NCBI GenBank assembly: GCA_017607445.1
Contig: JAEVHH010000005.1
Location: forward strand, 2,361,001 to 2,425,000
Length of the DNA: 64,000 nt
Direction of reading: 5' to 3'
From: Histoplasma ohiense
Lineage: Eukaryota; Ascomycota; Eurotiomycetes; Onygenales; Ajellomycetaceae
Positions 31,970 to 43,905 of this stretch are shown piece by piece. A program made the position numbers and the translations under genes. Each line of letters begins with the position of its first letter. Within the stretch, counting starts at the first letter, position 1. Below the pieces are notes generated by a model. The model was given only the letters and a program-made list of their open reading frames with translations. It ran no database searches and had not been told where the DNA came from.

Positions 31970-34049
31970 TGCCTATGAGAAGTTGAACTACAAGTGGACA
32001 TTGACAAATATGACTTTGAGACTAAGTCTACAATCTATCTAGAATTCATCATCAAAGCTGAAAAAGATGTATGCATAAAGTCTAAGAAGATGAAAGCAAT
32101 CCTCAGCTGAGAGATATCAGTCTCAGTAAAAGAGACTAGAAGTTTTCTAGAGTTCATCAACTTCTACTGAATATTCATTAAGAATTTCTTCAATATTGTA
32201 TAATCACTGATAAATCTAATCTGAAAAGACACTGTATTTCAATGGACTGATGAAGTGAATGCAGCTTTCAAAAAGCTGAAGTGTATGTTCACAAGTGCTT
32301 CAATACTACAATCATTCAATTCAGATAAGCATACAACTCTTGAAACAGACATTTCAGATTATATGATAGAAGAGATATTGATGCAATATGATAATGAAGA
32401 TGTTCTATAATCTTGTGTCTTCATCTTGAAGAAGATGTCATCTGCTGAATGCAATTATAAGATCTACAACAAGAAACTTCTAGTGATCATATGATACCTT
32501 GAAGAATGAGAGTTCAAACTCATGAGCATTGAGAGATTCAAGATTGTTATTGATCATAAGAATCTGAAATATTTCACAATCATTCATAAGCTCACTGAGA
32601 GATATATGTGCTGGTCATTATTTCTTAACTGATTCTCATTCACAATTCACTATCAATCAGAAGCAGAGAACACTCTCACAGATGCTCTATTCTGCTGAGA
32701 ACAAGATATACTGTTCAATGATCTAGATGACAGATGAAAACACTGAGAGCATTGATTAATCAACTCTGTGATTATAGAAAGTCCCACACAGTCAGATGAA
32801 CTCTGTATACATGTTAATCAATTCCATACTCAATATCTCTTGCTTGAAGAGCAATGGAGACAAGCAACAAAGACAGACAAATTCTGGCAACAAGCTGCTG
32901 AAGCTGTACAAAGCAGAGCATCTCAATTCCCTGCAGATGTATACTCAAAAACAGACATCTTGACATACTTGATCAATGATGATGAATGTCTACACTTTCA
33001 AGACAGACAATGGATCTCTGATTCAGAATCTCTATAAACATGAATCATGCAGAAGATTCACAACTCATCAATGACTGAGCATTCAGACTGCAAGATTATG
33101 TACAGTATTGTAGTCTGAGACTTTTACTGACTGAACATATCAAAGAATATACATCAGTTTGTACACAATTGCAATCACTGTGGCTTGGTAACAGTATGGC
33201 ACAAACAATGAAAAGAGATATTAAAACCTCTGTCTATCTCTGAATAAATCTGATATGATATAGCAATTGACTTTACAGTTTCTCTATCTGAGAGTGAAGG
33301 TTCTACAAACATTCTAGTCATTGTCAATTGTCTCAGCAAGAGTGTAATACTGCAACTCTGTGACAGAATGAATGTCAAAGTAGTTGCAGATGTTTTTGTC
33401 TGAAGCTCATTCTATTGTATACACAGTCTGCTTTCATTCATTGTATCAGATAGAGATAGTCAATTCATCAGCACACTCTGAACCCACATATATCAGCTGC
33501 TAAGAATCAAATGAAAATTGTCAACAGTGTATCACTCAGAGATCAATGAAGTCACAGAGAGAATGATATAAATGATAAAAAACATTCTTCATAAATTCTG
33601 TAATTATATACAAAACAACTGAAGCCATCTGTTATCACATGTTGAGATTGCAATTAACAGCTGAGATTCTGTCACAACAGATATAAGCTCATTCTTTCTT
33701 CTATATAGATACAATTTAGAAGTTCTAGACTTCTCTGAGAATTCTCAAGAAATCATATACATCCACAGTCTCATACAAGCAGCAGATAACATCATGAGCA
33801 AGCTTAAGAAAGCTCATAAATAAACAGAAGCTTTCATAGTCAGTGCTCAGCAAGATTATGAGAATCAAGTGAACATCAGAAGAAGTTCTGCAACTCAATA
33901 TTATATAGAAAACAAGATCTGATTAGATCTCAAAAATATAAAGACAGATCATTCCTCACATACACTGAATTATCATCACATCAAATATACTGTGATAGAG
34001 ATGCTAGACACACATGATTATCAACTCAACACTCTGTCTGACATTCATG
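31970..34049 (+). pseudogene. Gypsy-B3 part 2: RT end, RNase H, integrase (degenerate)
   Basis: This continues B3 after the hAT. The RT palm end (VDIDKYDFETKSTIYLEFII) is at about 31997-32056. The connection block EFINFY and FQWTDEVNAAFKKLK lie around 32150-32280. RNase H is at about 32340-32480 (ETDISDYMIEE and SAECNYKIYNKKLL). The integrase zinc region is at about 33050-33185 and the core from about 33245 (DIAIDFTV-type) to about 33800. The sequence ends at 34049 with the target duplication TCATG of the nested B4 copy and continues at 40067. Several Trp codons are intact here where other copies have TGA. Confidence 0.87.
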
Positions 34050-34562
34050 TGTGACGGGTTAGCACTCATTAGCAATTAACTTACGCAATCAACTTCTGTC
34101 ATTGCGACTATGTGTAATCCTCAATGTTCTTCCACTCTGTGCTCTGCACTTATGTAGTCTCTAACAATTCTTCTGTGTAGCTTTTAACATTCTTCTGCTC
34201 TGTGCTCTGCACTCATGTAGTTTCTAACAATTCTTTCATGTAGCTCTCAATGATTCTTCTGCCCCACACTTCACACTCATGTAGTTTCTAACAATTCTTT
34301 CATGTAGCTCTCAATGATTCTCTTATCTCACACTCTGTGCTTATGTAGTTTCTAACAATTCTTCTGTATAGCTCTTAACATTCTTCCACTCTGCACTCCA
34401 CTGTGAAGTGGCTTCTGATATTCTTTCATCTCAAATCTCTCTCTATAAGAATTCTCTTTGTACAATCTTTTCTTCTGATTTCTTTTCTCTTTCTTTTCTT
34501 AATCAATTTGTAATCTGTAATTAGAATAGTATCAAATTGTTAATCAAAGTACACTCATTACA
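34050..34562 (+). repeat. Gypsy-B4 5' LTR (513 bp)
   Basis: It runs TGTGACGGGTTAGCACTC...ACACTCATTACA. The segment AATCAATTTGTAA at 34501-34513 is the exact complement of the primer-binding site that follows the LTR. If transcription starts there, the R-U5 leader would be 62 nt. Confidence 0.92.
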
Positions 34563-34575
34563 TTACAAATTGATT
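34563..34575 (+). promoter_or_regulatory. Gypsy-B4 primer-binding site complementary to its own LTR
   Basis: TTACAAATTGATT directly abuts the 5' LTR. It is a 13-of-13 reverse complement of 34501-34513. No match to a tRNA 3' end is obvious. Self-priming of this type is known for the Tf1/sushi group of chromoviruses. Confidence 0.6.
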
Positions 34576-34938
34576 TTTCTGTATTTAAAATCTGAGTGTT
34601 TTATTATTAGTTCTTACACTCAAGTGCATTGTTATCAGTTCTTACACTCAAGTGCATTGTTTACAGATCTGAGTGTCTAGTCATTATAAGAGATTTCTCA
34701 TGAGTTTGAGTGTTTTTATCATTAGTTATATAGACTGTTGTGTCTAAGCATCTGAAACACAATCAACTGTGTTCTACAAGATCTGAGTGTCTACAAACTG
34801 TAACACTGTGAATAGTATTCACAAAGAAGCTTGATCAAGCTTAGCACTGCAACACTGCAAATAGTGTCTGTGAGAGAATCAAATGTCTACAAGTATTTCT
34901 TTTTTTTATATTATTATTACATATTCTTAGACATTGAA

Positions 34939-37900
34939 ATGAACTATGAACAATTCTACAAACACCCATCACATCTGAACACAGTGGATGATAACTTAGA
35001 CTTATGAAGCATTCTTCAGCAGCAGATACTACAGATGGCCAAATTGCAACAACAACTTACTGAGATGAACACTCTCATATTCATTATTTCTTCTACACTT
35101 ATATCTCACAAAAAGCTCTCAAGAGAGAAGCTTTCAATCCTCAACAAATACAAAAAAGATCTAGCACTCTATCTTATATGAAAATCAAAAGCAAACATCA
35201 AATTGAACATCAATGAATGAGCAATAGACTCACTATCCAATCAAGTGTGGTATATTCATAGCAGATTGAATGATGACACATTAGCAAAATTTCAACTCTG
35301 AATGAATCATTGTCAGAATCATCAGTATATATCAGAGCTAATCTTCTGACAACTCAACTTTCTCTTTCTCAATTCTACACTTCAAGTCAAGACATTGAAC
35401 TGGCTTAATCAGACTTGTCAGATAAATGTTGTGTTGACAACTTATCTTTCTGAATTCAATCACAAGCTTCTAGAAGCAGATGAGTAAGACTGATATAACA
35501 CTGTCAAGATCAACATATTGTTCAAGAACTTGAACTTTCAATTACATAACTGAAGTGTAGAGTATCTGAAGCTCTCAATATACAGCAAATTCTGTGCTGA
35601 TCTTCATCTGTTGAACAACAATCTATCTCAGTTTCATGTGCTTCAAAATTATAGAGGATTCTACTGAATAAATATATACACTTCAAATCACTCTGCAGCA
35701 TTCTCTGCCTTCAAACCAGAATCAATGAACTGAATTCCACATGTGAATGTAAGTCATTCAAGGATCTCCAACATCTCAGAAAAGAATGCCACTGACTGAA
35801 TCATCAGAGAAGTCTGCATATACTGTGACAAGTCAGAGCATTTCACAAATCAATGTCTGAATACAATCACTCTGAGTAAACCCCCCACACACATGAACAC
35901 TGCATCATTCATGGATAGACAAGAACAGGAAAAAGATGAGCTCTCACTCTAAAATACAGACAAAAACTCAAGGAACAAAAAGCTAGCTGAAGATTCAAAT
36001 AGAAGATGTAAGTGAATGCAATCATGATCTCTGTCATTGTAAATAGTTTAGTCAACATACAAGCAATGATAGACAGTGGTTTTCTTCACTATACTCTTAT
36101 AGACACTCAGCTGATTGAGAAGCATAAGCTTCAGCATATTCTCTTTCTCAAATTATATAAGCTCAGTGGATTTGACAGTCTCAGAGGATTCATCTTCTAC
36201 AACATAATAAGATTTAATGTTGATGTAGAAGAACATGAGAAAAAGAATATATATGCATACAAAATACAAAATCTTGAGTATGATCTAATGCTCAGTCTAT
36301 CATGACTCACAGAATTTGGAACCTTGTTGAATGCACACAATCACTGTCTTATTTTCTCAGAAGATGACTGTGTTTATAAGAAGAATGTCAATAGAACCAC
36401 TGATCTCACTCAGATATCAGCAGAAGCATACAAACTACTAACTCATCAAACACATGAGAAGAAGAACATCCAAATGTTTACTGCTAGTATGACAGATATC
36501 AAGAAAGCATTAGAAAAGTTAGAACTCAAAGACTTCAAGAAATCATATAAAAAATTACTCAAATTGTATGAAGACTTTGCAAATATGTTCAACAAGAAAG
36601 AAGCTGAAAAGCTTTCTTCTCACTGAGAACCCAGTATAGATTATATGATCAAGTTTATCAAGAAAGACAGTAAGAATCTGCAACTGCTCTGAGGTTCTCT
36701 CTACAGCATATCATACAACAAGCTTCTCATTCTATGAAAAATGCTCAATGAATTACTAGACAAAGACTTCATTTATGTTAGCAACTCATCTGCTGCAGTA
36801 TCTGTACTGTTTGTGAAGAAATCAGAAGAAGACTTACAATTCTGCATCAACTATCAAAAACTCAACAAGATTATGTGGAAGAATCAATATCCTCTCTCAT
36901 TCATCAATGAAACACTTGAACAGATAGAAAAAGCAAAATGATTTACAAAACTTGACATCTCTGTGACCTTCTACAAGATAAGAATTAATGAAGATGATGA
37001 ATGGCTAACTGTCTTTCATACACATTACAGATTATACAAATGAACAGTGACTTTCTTTGAATTAGTGAATACTCTGAGTACATTTCAGAAATACATTAAC
37101 TGAGCTCTATGAGATCTGCTCAATGAGATCACCTCAGTATACATGAACAATATCTTGATCTTCATCAATGGATTGCTCACTGAGCACTGTAAGCACATAT
37201 GACAAGTTCTTGACTGCCTACAAAAAGCTGAACTGTAAGTGGACATTGACAAATGTGACTTTGAGACCAAGTCTACAATCTATCTAGAATTCATCATTGA
37301 AGCTGAAAAAGATGTATGTATGAATTCTAAGAAGATGAAAGCAATTCTCAACTGAAAGACATCAGTCTCAGTAAAAGAGACTAGAAACTTTCTAGAATTT
37401 ATCAACTTCTATCAAAGATTTATCAAGAACTTCTCTGATATTGTACAATCACTAACAGATCTGACTCAGAAAGACACTGTATTTCAATGAACTGATGAAG
37501 CAGATGCAGTATTCAAAAAGCTGAAATGTATATTCACAAGCATTTCAATGCTGCAATCATTCAATTCAGATAAGCATATGATTCTTGAAACAGACATCTC
37601 AGATTATGTAGTAGATGAGACACTGATGCAATATGACAACAAAAATATTCTACAATCTTGTGTCTTCATCTTGAAAAAGATGTCATCTGCTGAATGCAAC
37701 TATGAGATCTACAACAAGAAGCTTCTAGCAATTATACAATGTTTTGAAGAATGGGAATCTGAACTCATGAGTGTTGAGAGATTTGAGATTGTTACTGATC
37801 ATAAAAATCTAAAGTACTTCACAATCACTCATAAACTCACTGAGAGATATATGTGTTGATCATTGTTTCTTAATCATTTTTCATTCACAATTCATTATCA

Positions 37901-39584
37901 ATCTGAAGTAGAGAACACTTTTGTGAATACTCTGTCTCACTGAGAACAAGATATATCATCTGATGACTTGAATGATAGATGGAAACACTGAGAGTATCAG
38001 TTAATCAACTCTGCAATTATAGAAAGTTCTACACAATCAGATGAACTCTGCATACATATCAATCAATTCTGAGCTCAAGAACTCTCACTCAAAGAACAAT
38101 GAAGACTAGCAGCAGAGACAGATGAATTCTGACAATAAGTCATCAAAGCTGTATGAAGCAAAACACCTCAATTCTCTGCAGATGTATATTCAAGAACAGA
38201 TATCTCAGCATATTCAATTGACAATGACAACTGCTTATACTTTTAAGATAGACAATGAATCTTCAATTCAGAATCTCTACAAACATGAATCATATAAGAA
38301 ATTCATGACTCATCAATGACTGAGCACTCAGAATGTGAAATTATGTACAATATTGTCATCTGAAAATTCTACTGATCAGATATGTTGAAAGATATACATC
38401 AGTTCATACACAACTGTGATTGCTGCAGCTCAGTGACAGTATAATATGAATATTGAAAAAAGATATTGAAGCTTCTATCTGTCTCTGACTGAATTTGATG
38501 TGATATAGCTATTGATTTTGCAGTTTTCTTATCTGAAAATGAAGATTCTACAAATATTCTAGTCATTGTCAATTGACTCAGTAAGAATGTAATACTACAG
38601 CTCTGTGATAAGATGAATATCAAAATAGTTGCAGATGTCTTCATCAGAAGTCTGTTCTATTATATACACAGTCTGTCTTCATTCATTGTGTCAGATAGAG
38701 ACAGTCAATTCATCAGCACACTCTGAGTTCATATATGTCAATTATTAAGAATTGAATGAAAATTATCAACAGTGTATCATTCAGAGACTGATGAAGCTAC
38801 TGAGAGAATGATACAAACAGTAAAGAACATTCTCTGTAAGTTCTGCAATTACATACAAAACAACTGAAGCAATCTGCTGTCATATACTGAGATTACAATT
38901 AACAGTTGAGATTTTGCTATAACAGATGTAAGCTCATTCTTTCTTCTATACAGATATAACTTAGAGATTCTGAACTTCTCTGAGACTTCTCAAGAAACTG
39001 CATACATCTGCAGCTTCATATAGACAGCAGAGAATATCATGAGTAAGTTGAAGAAAATCTGTGAATAAACAGAAGCTTCAATAATCAGTGCTCAGCAAAA
39101 TTATGAGAATCAAATAAACATCAGAAGAAGTTCTGTGACTCAATATCATATAGAAGACAAAGTCTGACTAGATTTCAAGAATATAAGAATAGACTGTCTC
39201 TTGCATACATCAGATTATCATCACATCAAGTATACAGTGAAGAAAGTGCTAGACACACACAATTATCAACTCAACATCTCATCTGATATTCATGATGTCT
39301 TTCATACAAATCTGCTCCAACCCATGACTGAGAATTCATTCCCCTCTCAGAGAATCTTCAATTGACAGCCATTCATTATTGTAGAAGAAGATAACAAACT
39401 CAAATGAGAAATCAAAGCAATTCTTGACAATAGAATCAATCATCACCATCATGAATACCTTGTCAAATGGGTAGAATATGATCATTCAATCTGGAAATCT
39501 GTGTCTGTCTTGAAGGACACTGCCGCCCTCGACATCTACAAGTCCTCACTCACTCTGATAGAGGGGGATAATGTGACAGATTAG
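34939..39584 (+). pseudogene. Gypsy-B4 gag-pol (degenerate, best-preserved reference copy)
   Basis: Gag starts at ATG 34939 (MNYEQFYKHPSHLNTVDD) and ends at a TAA at 35950-35952, with a knuckle-like CIYCDKSEHFTNQC. Pol lies in the -1 frame. Protease (MIDSGFLHYTLIDTQLIE) is at about 36066. RT runs about 36600-37350, with the catalytic YMDD as YMNN near 37138. RNase H is at about 37560-37760 (ETDISDYVVDE and SAECNYEIYNKKLL). The integrase CxxC is near 38410 and the core runs 38500-39100, ending in FHTNLLQPM (about 39300). The chromodomain at about 39402-39500 (AILDNRINHHHHEYLVKWVE) is open. The polyprotein stop TAG at 39582-39584 falls inside the 3' LTR. About 40 stops, mostly TGA, interrupt it. 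Confidence 0.9.
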
Positions 39585-40061
39585 CATCTGTTAGCAATTA
39601 ACTTACACAATCAACTTCTGTCATTGCAATCACATATAACCCTCGATGTTCTTCCACTCCATGCTCTGTGCTTGTATAGTCTCTAACAATTCTTTTATAT
39701 AGCTTTTAATGTTCTTTCACTCTGTGCTCTGTGCTTGTGTAGTTTCTAACAATTCTTCTGTGTAGCTCTCAATGATTCTTCTGCTCCATGCTCTGCATTT
39801 ATATAGTTTCTAATGATTCTTCTGCTTCATGCTTCATGCTTGTATAGTTTCTAATGATTCTTCTGTGTAGCTTTTAACATTCTTCCACTCTGCACTCCAC
39901 TGTGAAGCAGCTTCTGATATTCTTTCATTCTGAATCTCTCTCTATAAGAACCCTCTTTGTACAACCTTTTCTTCTGATTTCTTTTCTCTTTCTTTCCTTA
40001 ATCAATTCATAATCTGTAATTAGAATAGTATCAAATCGTTAATCGAAGTACACCCGTTACA
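39572..40061 (+). repeat. Gypsy-B4 3' LTR (490 bp)
   Basis: It starts TGTGACAGATTAGC after the polypurine tract GAGGGGGATAA (39561-39571) and ends CACCCGTTACA. It is 23 bp shorter than its 5' partner, a difference located in the internal tandem-repeat section. Confidence 0.9.
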
Positions 40062-40066
40062 TCATA

Positions 40067-40320
40067 ATGTCTTTCACACAAACCTGCTTCAACCCACAGC
40101 TGAGAATCCATTCCCCTCACAGAGAATCTTCAACTGACAGCCATCTGCCATCATAGAAGAAGACAATGAACTCAAATGAGAAATTGAAGCAATTCTTGAC
40201 AATAGAACCAACTGCTACTGCTGTGAATACCTTGTCAAATGAATAGAATATGATCATCTGATCTGAGAATCTATGTCTGTCTTGAAAAACACTGTCACTC
40301 TCAACATTTATGAGTCCCCA
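40067..40320 (+). pseudogene. Gypsy-B3 part 3: chromodomain end (degenerate)
   Basis: The B3 frame resumes after B4 (ATGTCTTTCACACAAACCTGC) and covers the linker and chromodomain (AILDNRTNCYCCEYLVK-type, about 40190-40240). It stops at about 40320 where a LINE tail begins. The 3' LTR of B3 is missing from this window, so its far side was lost or displaced. Confidence 0.8.
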
Positions 40321-40361
40321 CTTATCTTATTATTATTATTATTATTATTCTTCAATTATAG

Positions 40362-40694
40362 ATGTATACAGTCAGTGACTATGACATCTATCTGAAATAC
40401 TTCAGGATTTTTCAAATCAAGAATATTCTAATATACAAAAACAATTTGACACATGCATTAACAGAATTCCAGCCCAGAATCAAACAACTATTCAAACTAT
40501 TCAATCCAAAAATAAAATCAAAAGAATGTCAATGGGTTAGCACAACTCAACTTCAAAACAAAGGAAATAAATATTATAAAAGACAGCAGCTATTAAAAAT
40601 CAACAGAAAAGAAAAAACATTTGCAATGACTTTATCAACAAATAATGAAGTAAACTGCTTGAAACAAATGAAAATTAACAATAAACAAAGTTAA
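40362..40694 (+). CDS. Antisense ORF in LINE 3' UTR (copy 3)
   Basis: This 110-codon frame is identical to 576-860 for most of its length (MYTVSDYDIYLKYFRIFQ...). It is extended at the end by a small length difference near 40630. No domain is recognised; the same caution about composition applies. Confidence 0.3.
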   Translation: MYTVSDYDIYLKYFRIFQIKNILIYKNNLTHALTEFQPRIKQLFKLFNPKIKSKECQWVSTTQLQNKGNKYYKRQQLLKINRKEKTFAMTLSTNNEVNCLKQMKINNKQS

Positions 40695-40741
40695 AGAAAA
40701 GATCAAAATAAAATAAACAAGATCAACTGATCTAAATATTA

Positions 40742-41700
40742 TCAAGTAACACTATTCAAACAAGCTCTTGTAGCAATATTTGACTCATTTAAATATTCAA
40801 TTAAAAACATATTTTCAGCTTTTGTATTGAATAGCAAATTCAAACTTAACTGATTCAGTTGATATTTCTCTCTCAGTCTCAATCTTAGTTCTGAATACTT
40901 TGTACAAAGTAACAGAAGATGCTCTGGATTTTCATATAACTGACAATCTGAACACAGATCATTTAAATCATCTTTAAACTTTGCTAAATATAATTTGAAA
41001 TATTCATGTTCAAGCTTTAGCTGTATTATTGTAGCAAAAAGTTTCTTCTTACACTTTATTGAGCAAGTCTTCCACTTTGACTTAGTTTCAAATCTGAAAT
41101 AATGCACACTTTTTCTTTGCATGAATCAGACATCTTATCACTTTTGTAAACATAATTCTCTTATTCTTCTTTTAATAAAAGATCATGTTACAATTCTTTG
41201 ACAGCAGACTTCTAACTCAGTGGCTCTTTTTGCAGCTTTATCAGCCATTTCATTGTCATATATACCCATGTGAGCAGGCACCCAGTGAAGATGAATAGAA
41301 CAATTGAGTGAGATTTTTCTTTGAATATTTTGAAGACTTTTCAAAATCAGCTTTAGCATTGACTGTCCACTGCTGATTTTATTACTTTGAAATCTTTTAA
41401 ACTCTGCTTGACTATCAGAGAATATTCAAATATGCTCAAATCTTTTCCATTGTTCAATCTTCATTTCAATCAATTTGAAAGCTTTTGAAATTGCAAATAA
41501 TTCAGCATCAAAAACTTCTGACTCTTTTCCACTTTGTCAAGAATCCAGAATATAGTTTTTATCATTTTCTGAATATGCTATTCCAGCTCCAAGATTGCCT
41601 GTTTTCTCACATTTTGAGTCATCAGTGTATATAAGAATTGCTTTATTTTTCATTTGTTTCAAAAGCTTTAAATGTTCTTGAGTCTGATCTTCTTTTGAAA
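40742..41700 (-). pseudogene. LINE ORF2, RNase H and C-terminal block (copy 3)
   Basis: The open part 41122-40742 contains DCQLYENPEHLLLLC and the LNESNIATRAC end. Upstream on the minus strand, 41220-41700 encodes RNase H with an IYTDDSK-type motif (near 41610-41630), the FDAELFAISKAF block (near 41490-41515) and FSDSQAE (near 41415-41435). This copy has fewer lesions in RNase H than copy 2. Endonuclease and RT are absent. Confidence 0.8.
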
Positions 41701-41848
41701 GTTGACTAATGTTTAAATCAACAAGATTATCAAGACTTTTCTTTCAAGGAGAGAGATTTTCAATAGCTACTCTCTCTATATTTAAACTAGAGAAACAGTT
41801 CTTAATCATTGAGCAAATTCTAAATAACTGAGATGGTATTCTTCTTCT

Positions 41849-42075
41849 TTGTAAAGATTGTCAGTTATATGAAAATCCAGAGCATCTTCTGTTACTTTGT
41901 GCAAAGTATTCAGAATTGAGATTGAAACTGAGAAAGAAGTTTGAATTGAAACAATTAAATTTGAATCTATTATTCAATACAGAAACTGAAAACAAGTTTT
42001 TAATTGAATATTTGAAAGAATTAAATGTTGCTACAAGAGTTTGAATGAATTGTCTGTTAAAAATATTGAGATCAG
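41849..42075 (+). pseudogene. Inverted LINE ORF2 C-terminal piece of a second subfamily
   Basis: The + strand reads DCQLYENPEHLLLLCAKYSE followed by a LKELNVATRV end, then a 3' UTR unlike that of copies 1-3. It is therefore a related but distinct LINE, joined head to head with copy 3. Because it overlaps the same ORF2 region as copy 3, it cannot be the 5' inversion of a single transcript. Confidence 0.7.
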
Positions 42076-43042
42076 ATTTTCAATTTGATTTATTTTGATT
42101 TTTCTTTTAGTCTTTCTTTTCATCTTGCTTTGAAGTCTCTCTTAAGTTATTTATTGTGAGATGTAGTGACAGTGTGAAGAGTAACAGTAGAAGATAGTTT
42201 ATAGCGTAGCGGAGATAATAGTAATATATTGTAGCATAATATAGTGTAGCTAATTGCTAAGAAAGAAAAGAAAGAGAAAGAAGATGTGTGAAATACATAC
42301 ATCAATATATATATACATATAGAAATAGTGGTAGCAAGAGTATAATGAAAAGAGGGAAGAATAAGTGAAGATAATAAGAAAATAATAAATAAATGCATTA
42401 CAATTGTCTCTCTTTTTTATAAGAGCTGCTTTCAGTGATTGTATAGATTGCTTACTAGTAGATAATTGTATTTCTGTATTGTAAGTTTCATTTGTTGATA
42501 GCAGTATATCAATTGTGTCCCCTAGATAGCTTGTATATGTGTTGTTATCAATTTTCTAATGAAATGAAATTGGTGGATTCTTTGATTGCTAGAGATTGTA
42601 TGCAGAGAAGTAAAAAGAATTTCTTTCTTTTTGAAGATTTCTTTTTTTTTTTTAACTTAATTATCATCAAAGCTTCTTGCTCTTCTGCTATGATTTCTTG
42701 TTTTCAAAAAATTTTTAAATTTTTATATTGTCATTCTCTCTTCTCTTTTTTTTTTATTGAAATGAGTTTTTTTGATTATTTCAATTTTAAGTAAGTTGTT
42801 TCTTGGGTGCTTATCACATATTATTGTTGGTGTTTCTTGTCAGTGGTGTTATTAGTGTGATCATATATGCCACTAGCTTGTTTCTGTATAGTGCCATTCA
42901 CTGTTTGCTTGTTATATTGTTCTAGATTTAACTCTAATCACATGACACACAACAGTCAGATTCTGTGTGAATGTTGTGTCTCTAGACTTGAAAATGTTGA
43001 TTTTTGATGTGCATTGAGATCAAATATCTGAAAGTGTTGTGA
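42076..43042. other. AT-rich stretch, nothing recognised
   Basis: It may include the 3' UTR of the second LINE at its start. No domain, LTR terminus or RNA gene was found. Small open frames (42398-42147 -, 42492-42794 +) have T/F-rich composition and are probably chance frames. Confidence 0.5.
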
Positions 43043-43221
43043 GACTTGTGTAGACTGACTGTGTGACCATGCATGGAACTGAGACTAAATATTTCTTCAG
43101 TTCCATTATCAAATTTCTTAGTCCTGGTCCCATATAGTGTTTATTAAATTAGTCACTTTACACTGTTTATATTATAAATCTAGTCTCAGGTCATGTTCTT
43201 CTTATAAATTACTGATTCTGA

Positions 43222-43262
43222 TCCCATTTGGTCCCATTTTGTTAAAATGGGACCAAATGGGA
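43222..43262. repeat. Perfect 19-bp hairpin with 3-nt loop
   Basis: TCCCATTTGGTCCCATTTT (43222-43240) pairs exactly with 43244-43262 around GTT. It includes GGTCCCA/TGGGACC words that also occur near the hAT termini. It may be a subterminal palindrome of the element. Confidence 0.85.
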
Positions 43263-43384
43263 CCATGATTTACCCTATATAGATGATATAATGCTATGAG
43301 TGTTACTAAAAATCATTACCTATCAAAAGAAGTTTAGTGTATTTATGCTCTAGTTCTATTTTGAACTAGTAATGATAGTGATAG

Positions 43385-43905
43385 ATAGATTCACTGCAGT
43401 AGATAGGTTGGCAGCGATAGATTGGCAGCGATAGATAGGTTGGCAGTGGTAGATTGGTTGACAGCAATAGATAGATTCGCCGCGGTAGATAGGTTGGCAG
43501 CGATAGATTAGCAGCGATAGATTAGCAGCGATAGATTAGCAGTGATAGATAGCTTAGTAGTGAGGGATAGCTTAGCAGCGAGGGATAGCTTAGCAGTGAG
43601 GGATAGCTTAGCAGCGAGGGATAGCTTAGCAGCGAGGGATAGCTTGCAGCAATAGATAGGTTGGCAGCGGCGATAGCTTAGCAGCGAGGGATAGCTTAGC
43701 AGCGAGGGATAGCTTGCAGCAATAGATTGGTTGACAGCGGCGATAGCTTAGCAGCGAGGGATAGCTTAGCAGCGAGGGATAGCTTAGCAGTGAGGGATAG
43801 CTTAGCAGCGAGGGATAGCTTAGCAGCGAGGGATAGCTTAGCAGCGAGGGATAGCTTAGCAGCGAGGGATAGCTTGCAGCAATAGATTGGTTGACAGCAC
43901 TAGAT
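43385..43905. repeat. 18-bp minisatellite (AGCTTAGCAGCGAGGGAT)n
   Basis: More than fifteen near-identical 18-bp units are interspersed with variant units (GCAGCGATAGATTA; GCAGCAATAGATTGGTTGACA). Higher-order duplication is visible, as the block ending GACAGCGGCGATAGC recurs. CpGs in the unit are mostly intact, unlike the surroundings. Confidence 0.95.

Larger units (their letters stand above)
34050..40061 (+). mobile_element. Gypsy-B4, complete degenerate chromovirus nested in B3 (6.0 kb)
   Basis: The 5' LTR is 34050-34562 (513 bp) and the 3' LTR is 39572-40061 (490 bp, ending ACCCGTTACA). The target duplication is TCATG (34045-34049) on the left and TCATA (40062-40066) on the right, one transition apart. 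The interior holds gag, protease, RT, RNase H, integrase and chromodomain in order. The insertion point in its host is only 2 bp away from the equivalent point where B1 entered B2. Confidence 0.93.
40327..41848 (-). mobile_element. Tad-like LINE fragment, copy 3
   Basis: The (TTA)n tail at 40327-40350 marks the 3' end. The 3' UTR with the antisense ORF, the ORF2 C-terminal block and RNase H (to about 41700) follow on the minus strand. The sequence is nearly identical to copy 1 over the shared part. It reaches LINE positions equivalent to 5541 of copy 2, then stops abruptly at about 41848 against an inverted LINE piece. I found no clear TSD. Confidence 0.85.

Noticed and set aside
37085..37270. 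Minus-strand Ser/Cys-rich ORFs opposite the Gypsy-B RT (also 53282-53467, 59776-59961)
   Set aside because: Recurrent only because the RT is repeated; they mirror the YMNN region of the sense frame.
42492..42794. Phe-rich ORF on the + strand
   Set aside because: T-rich low-complexity sequence with no recognisable motif; likely chance.
43385..43905. CRISPR-like array
   Set aside because: Contiguous 18-bp minisatellite without unique spacers, in a eukaryotic transposon.
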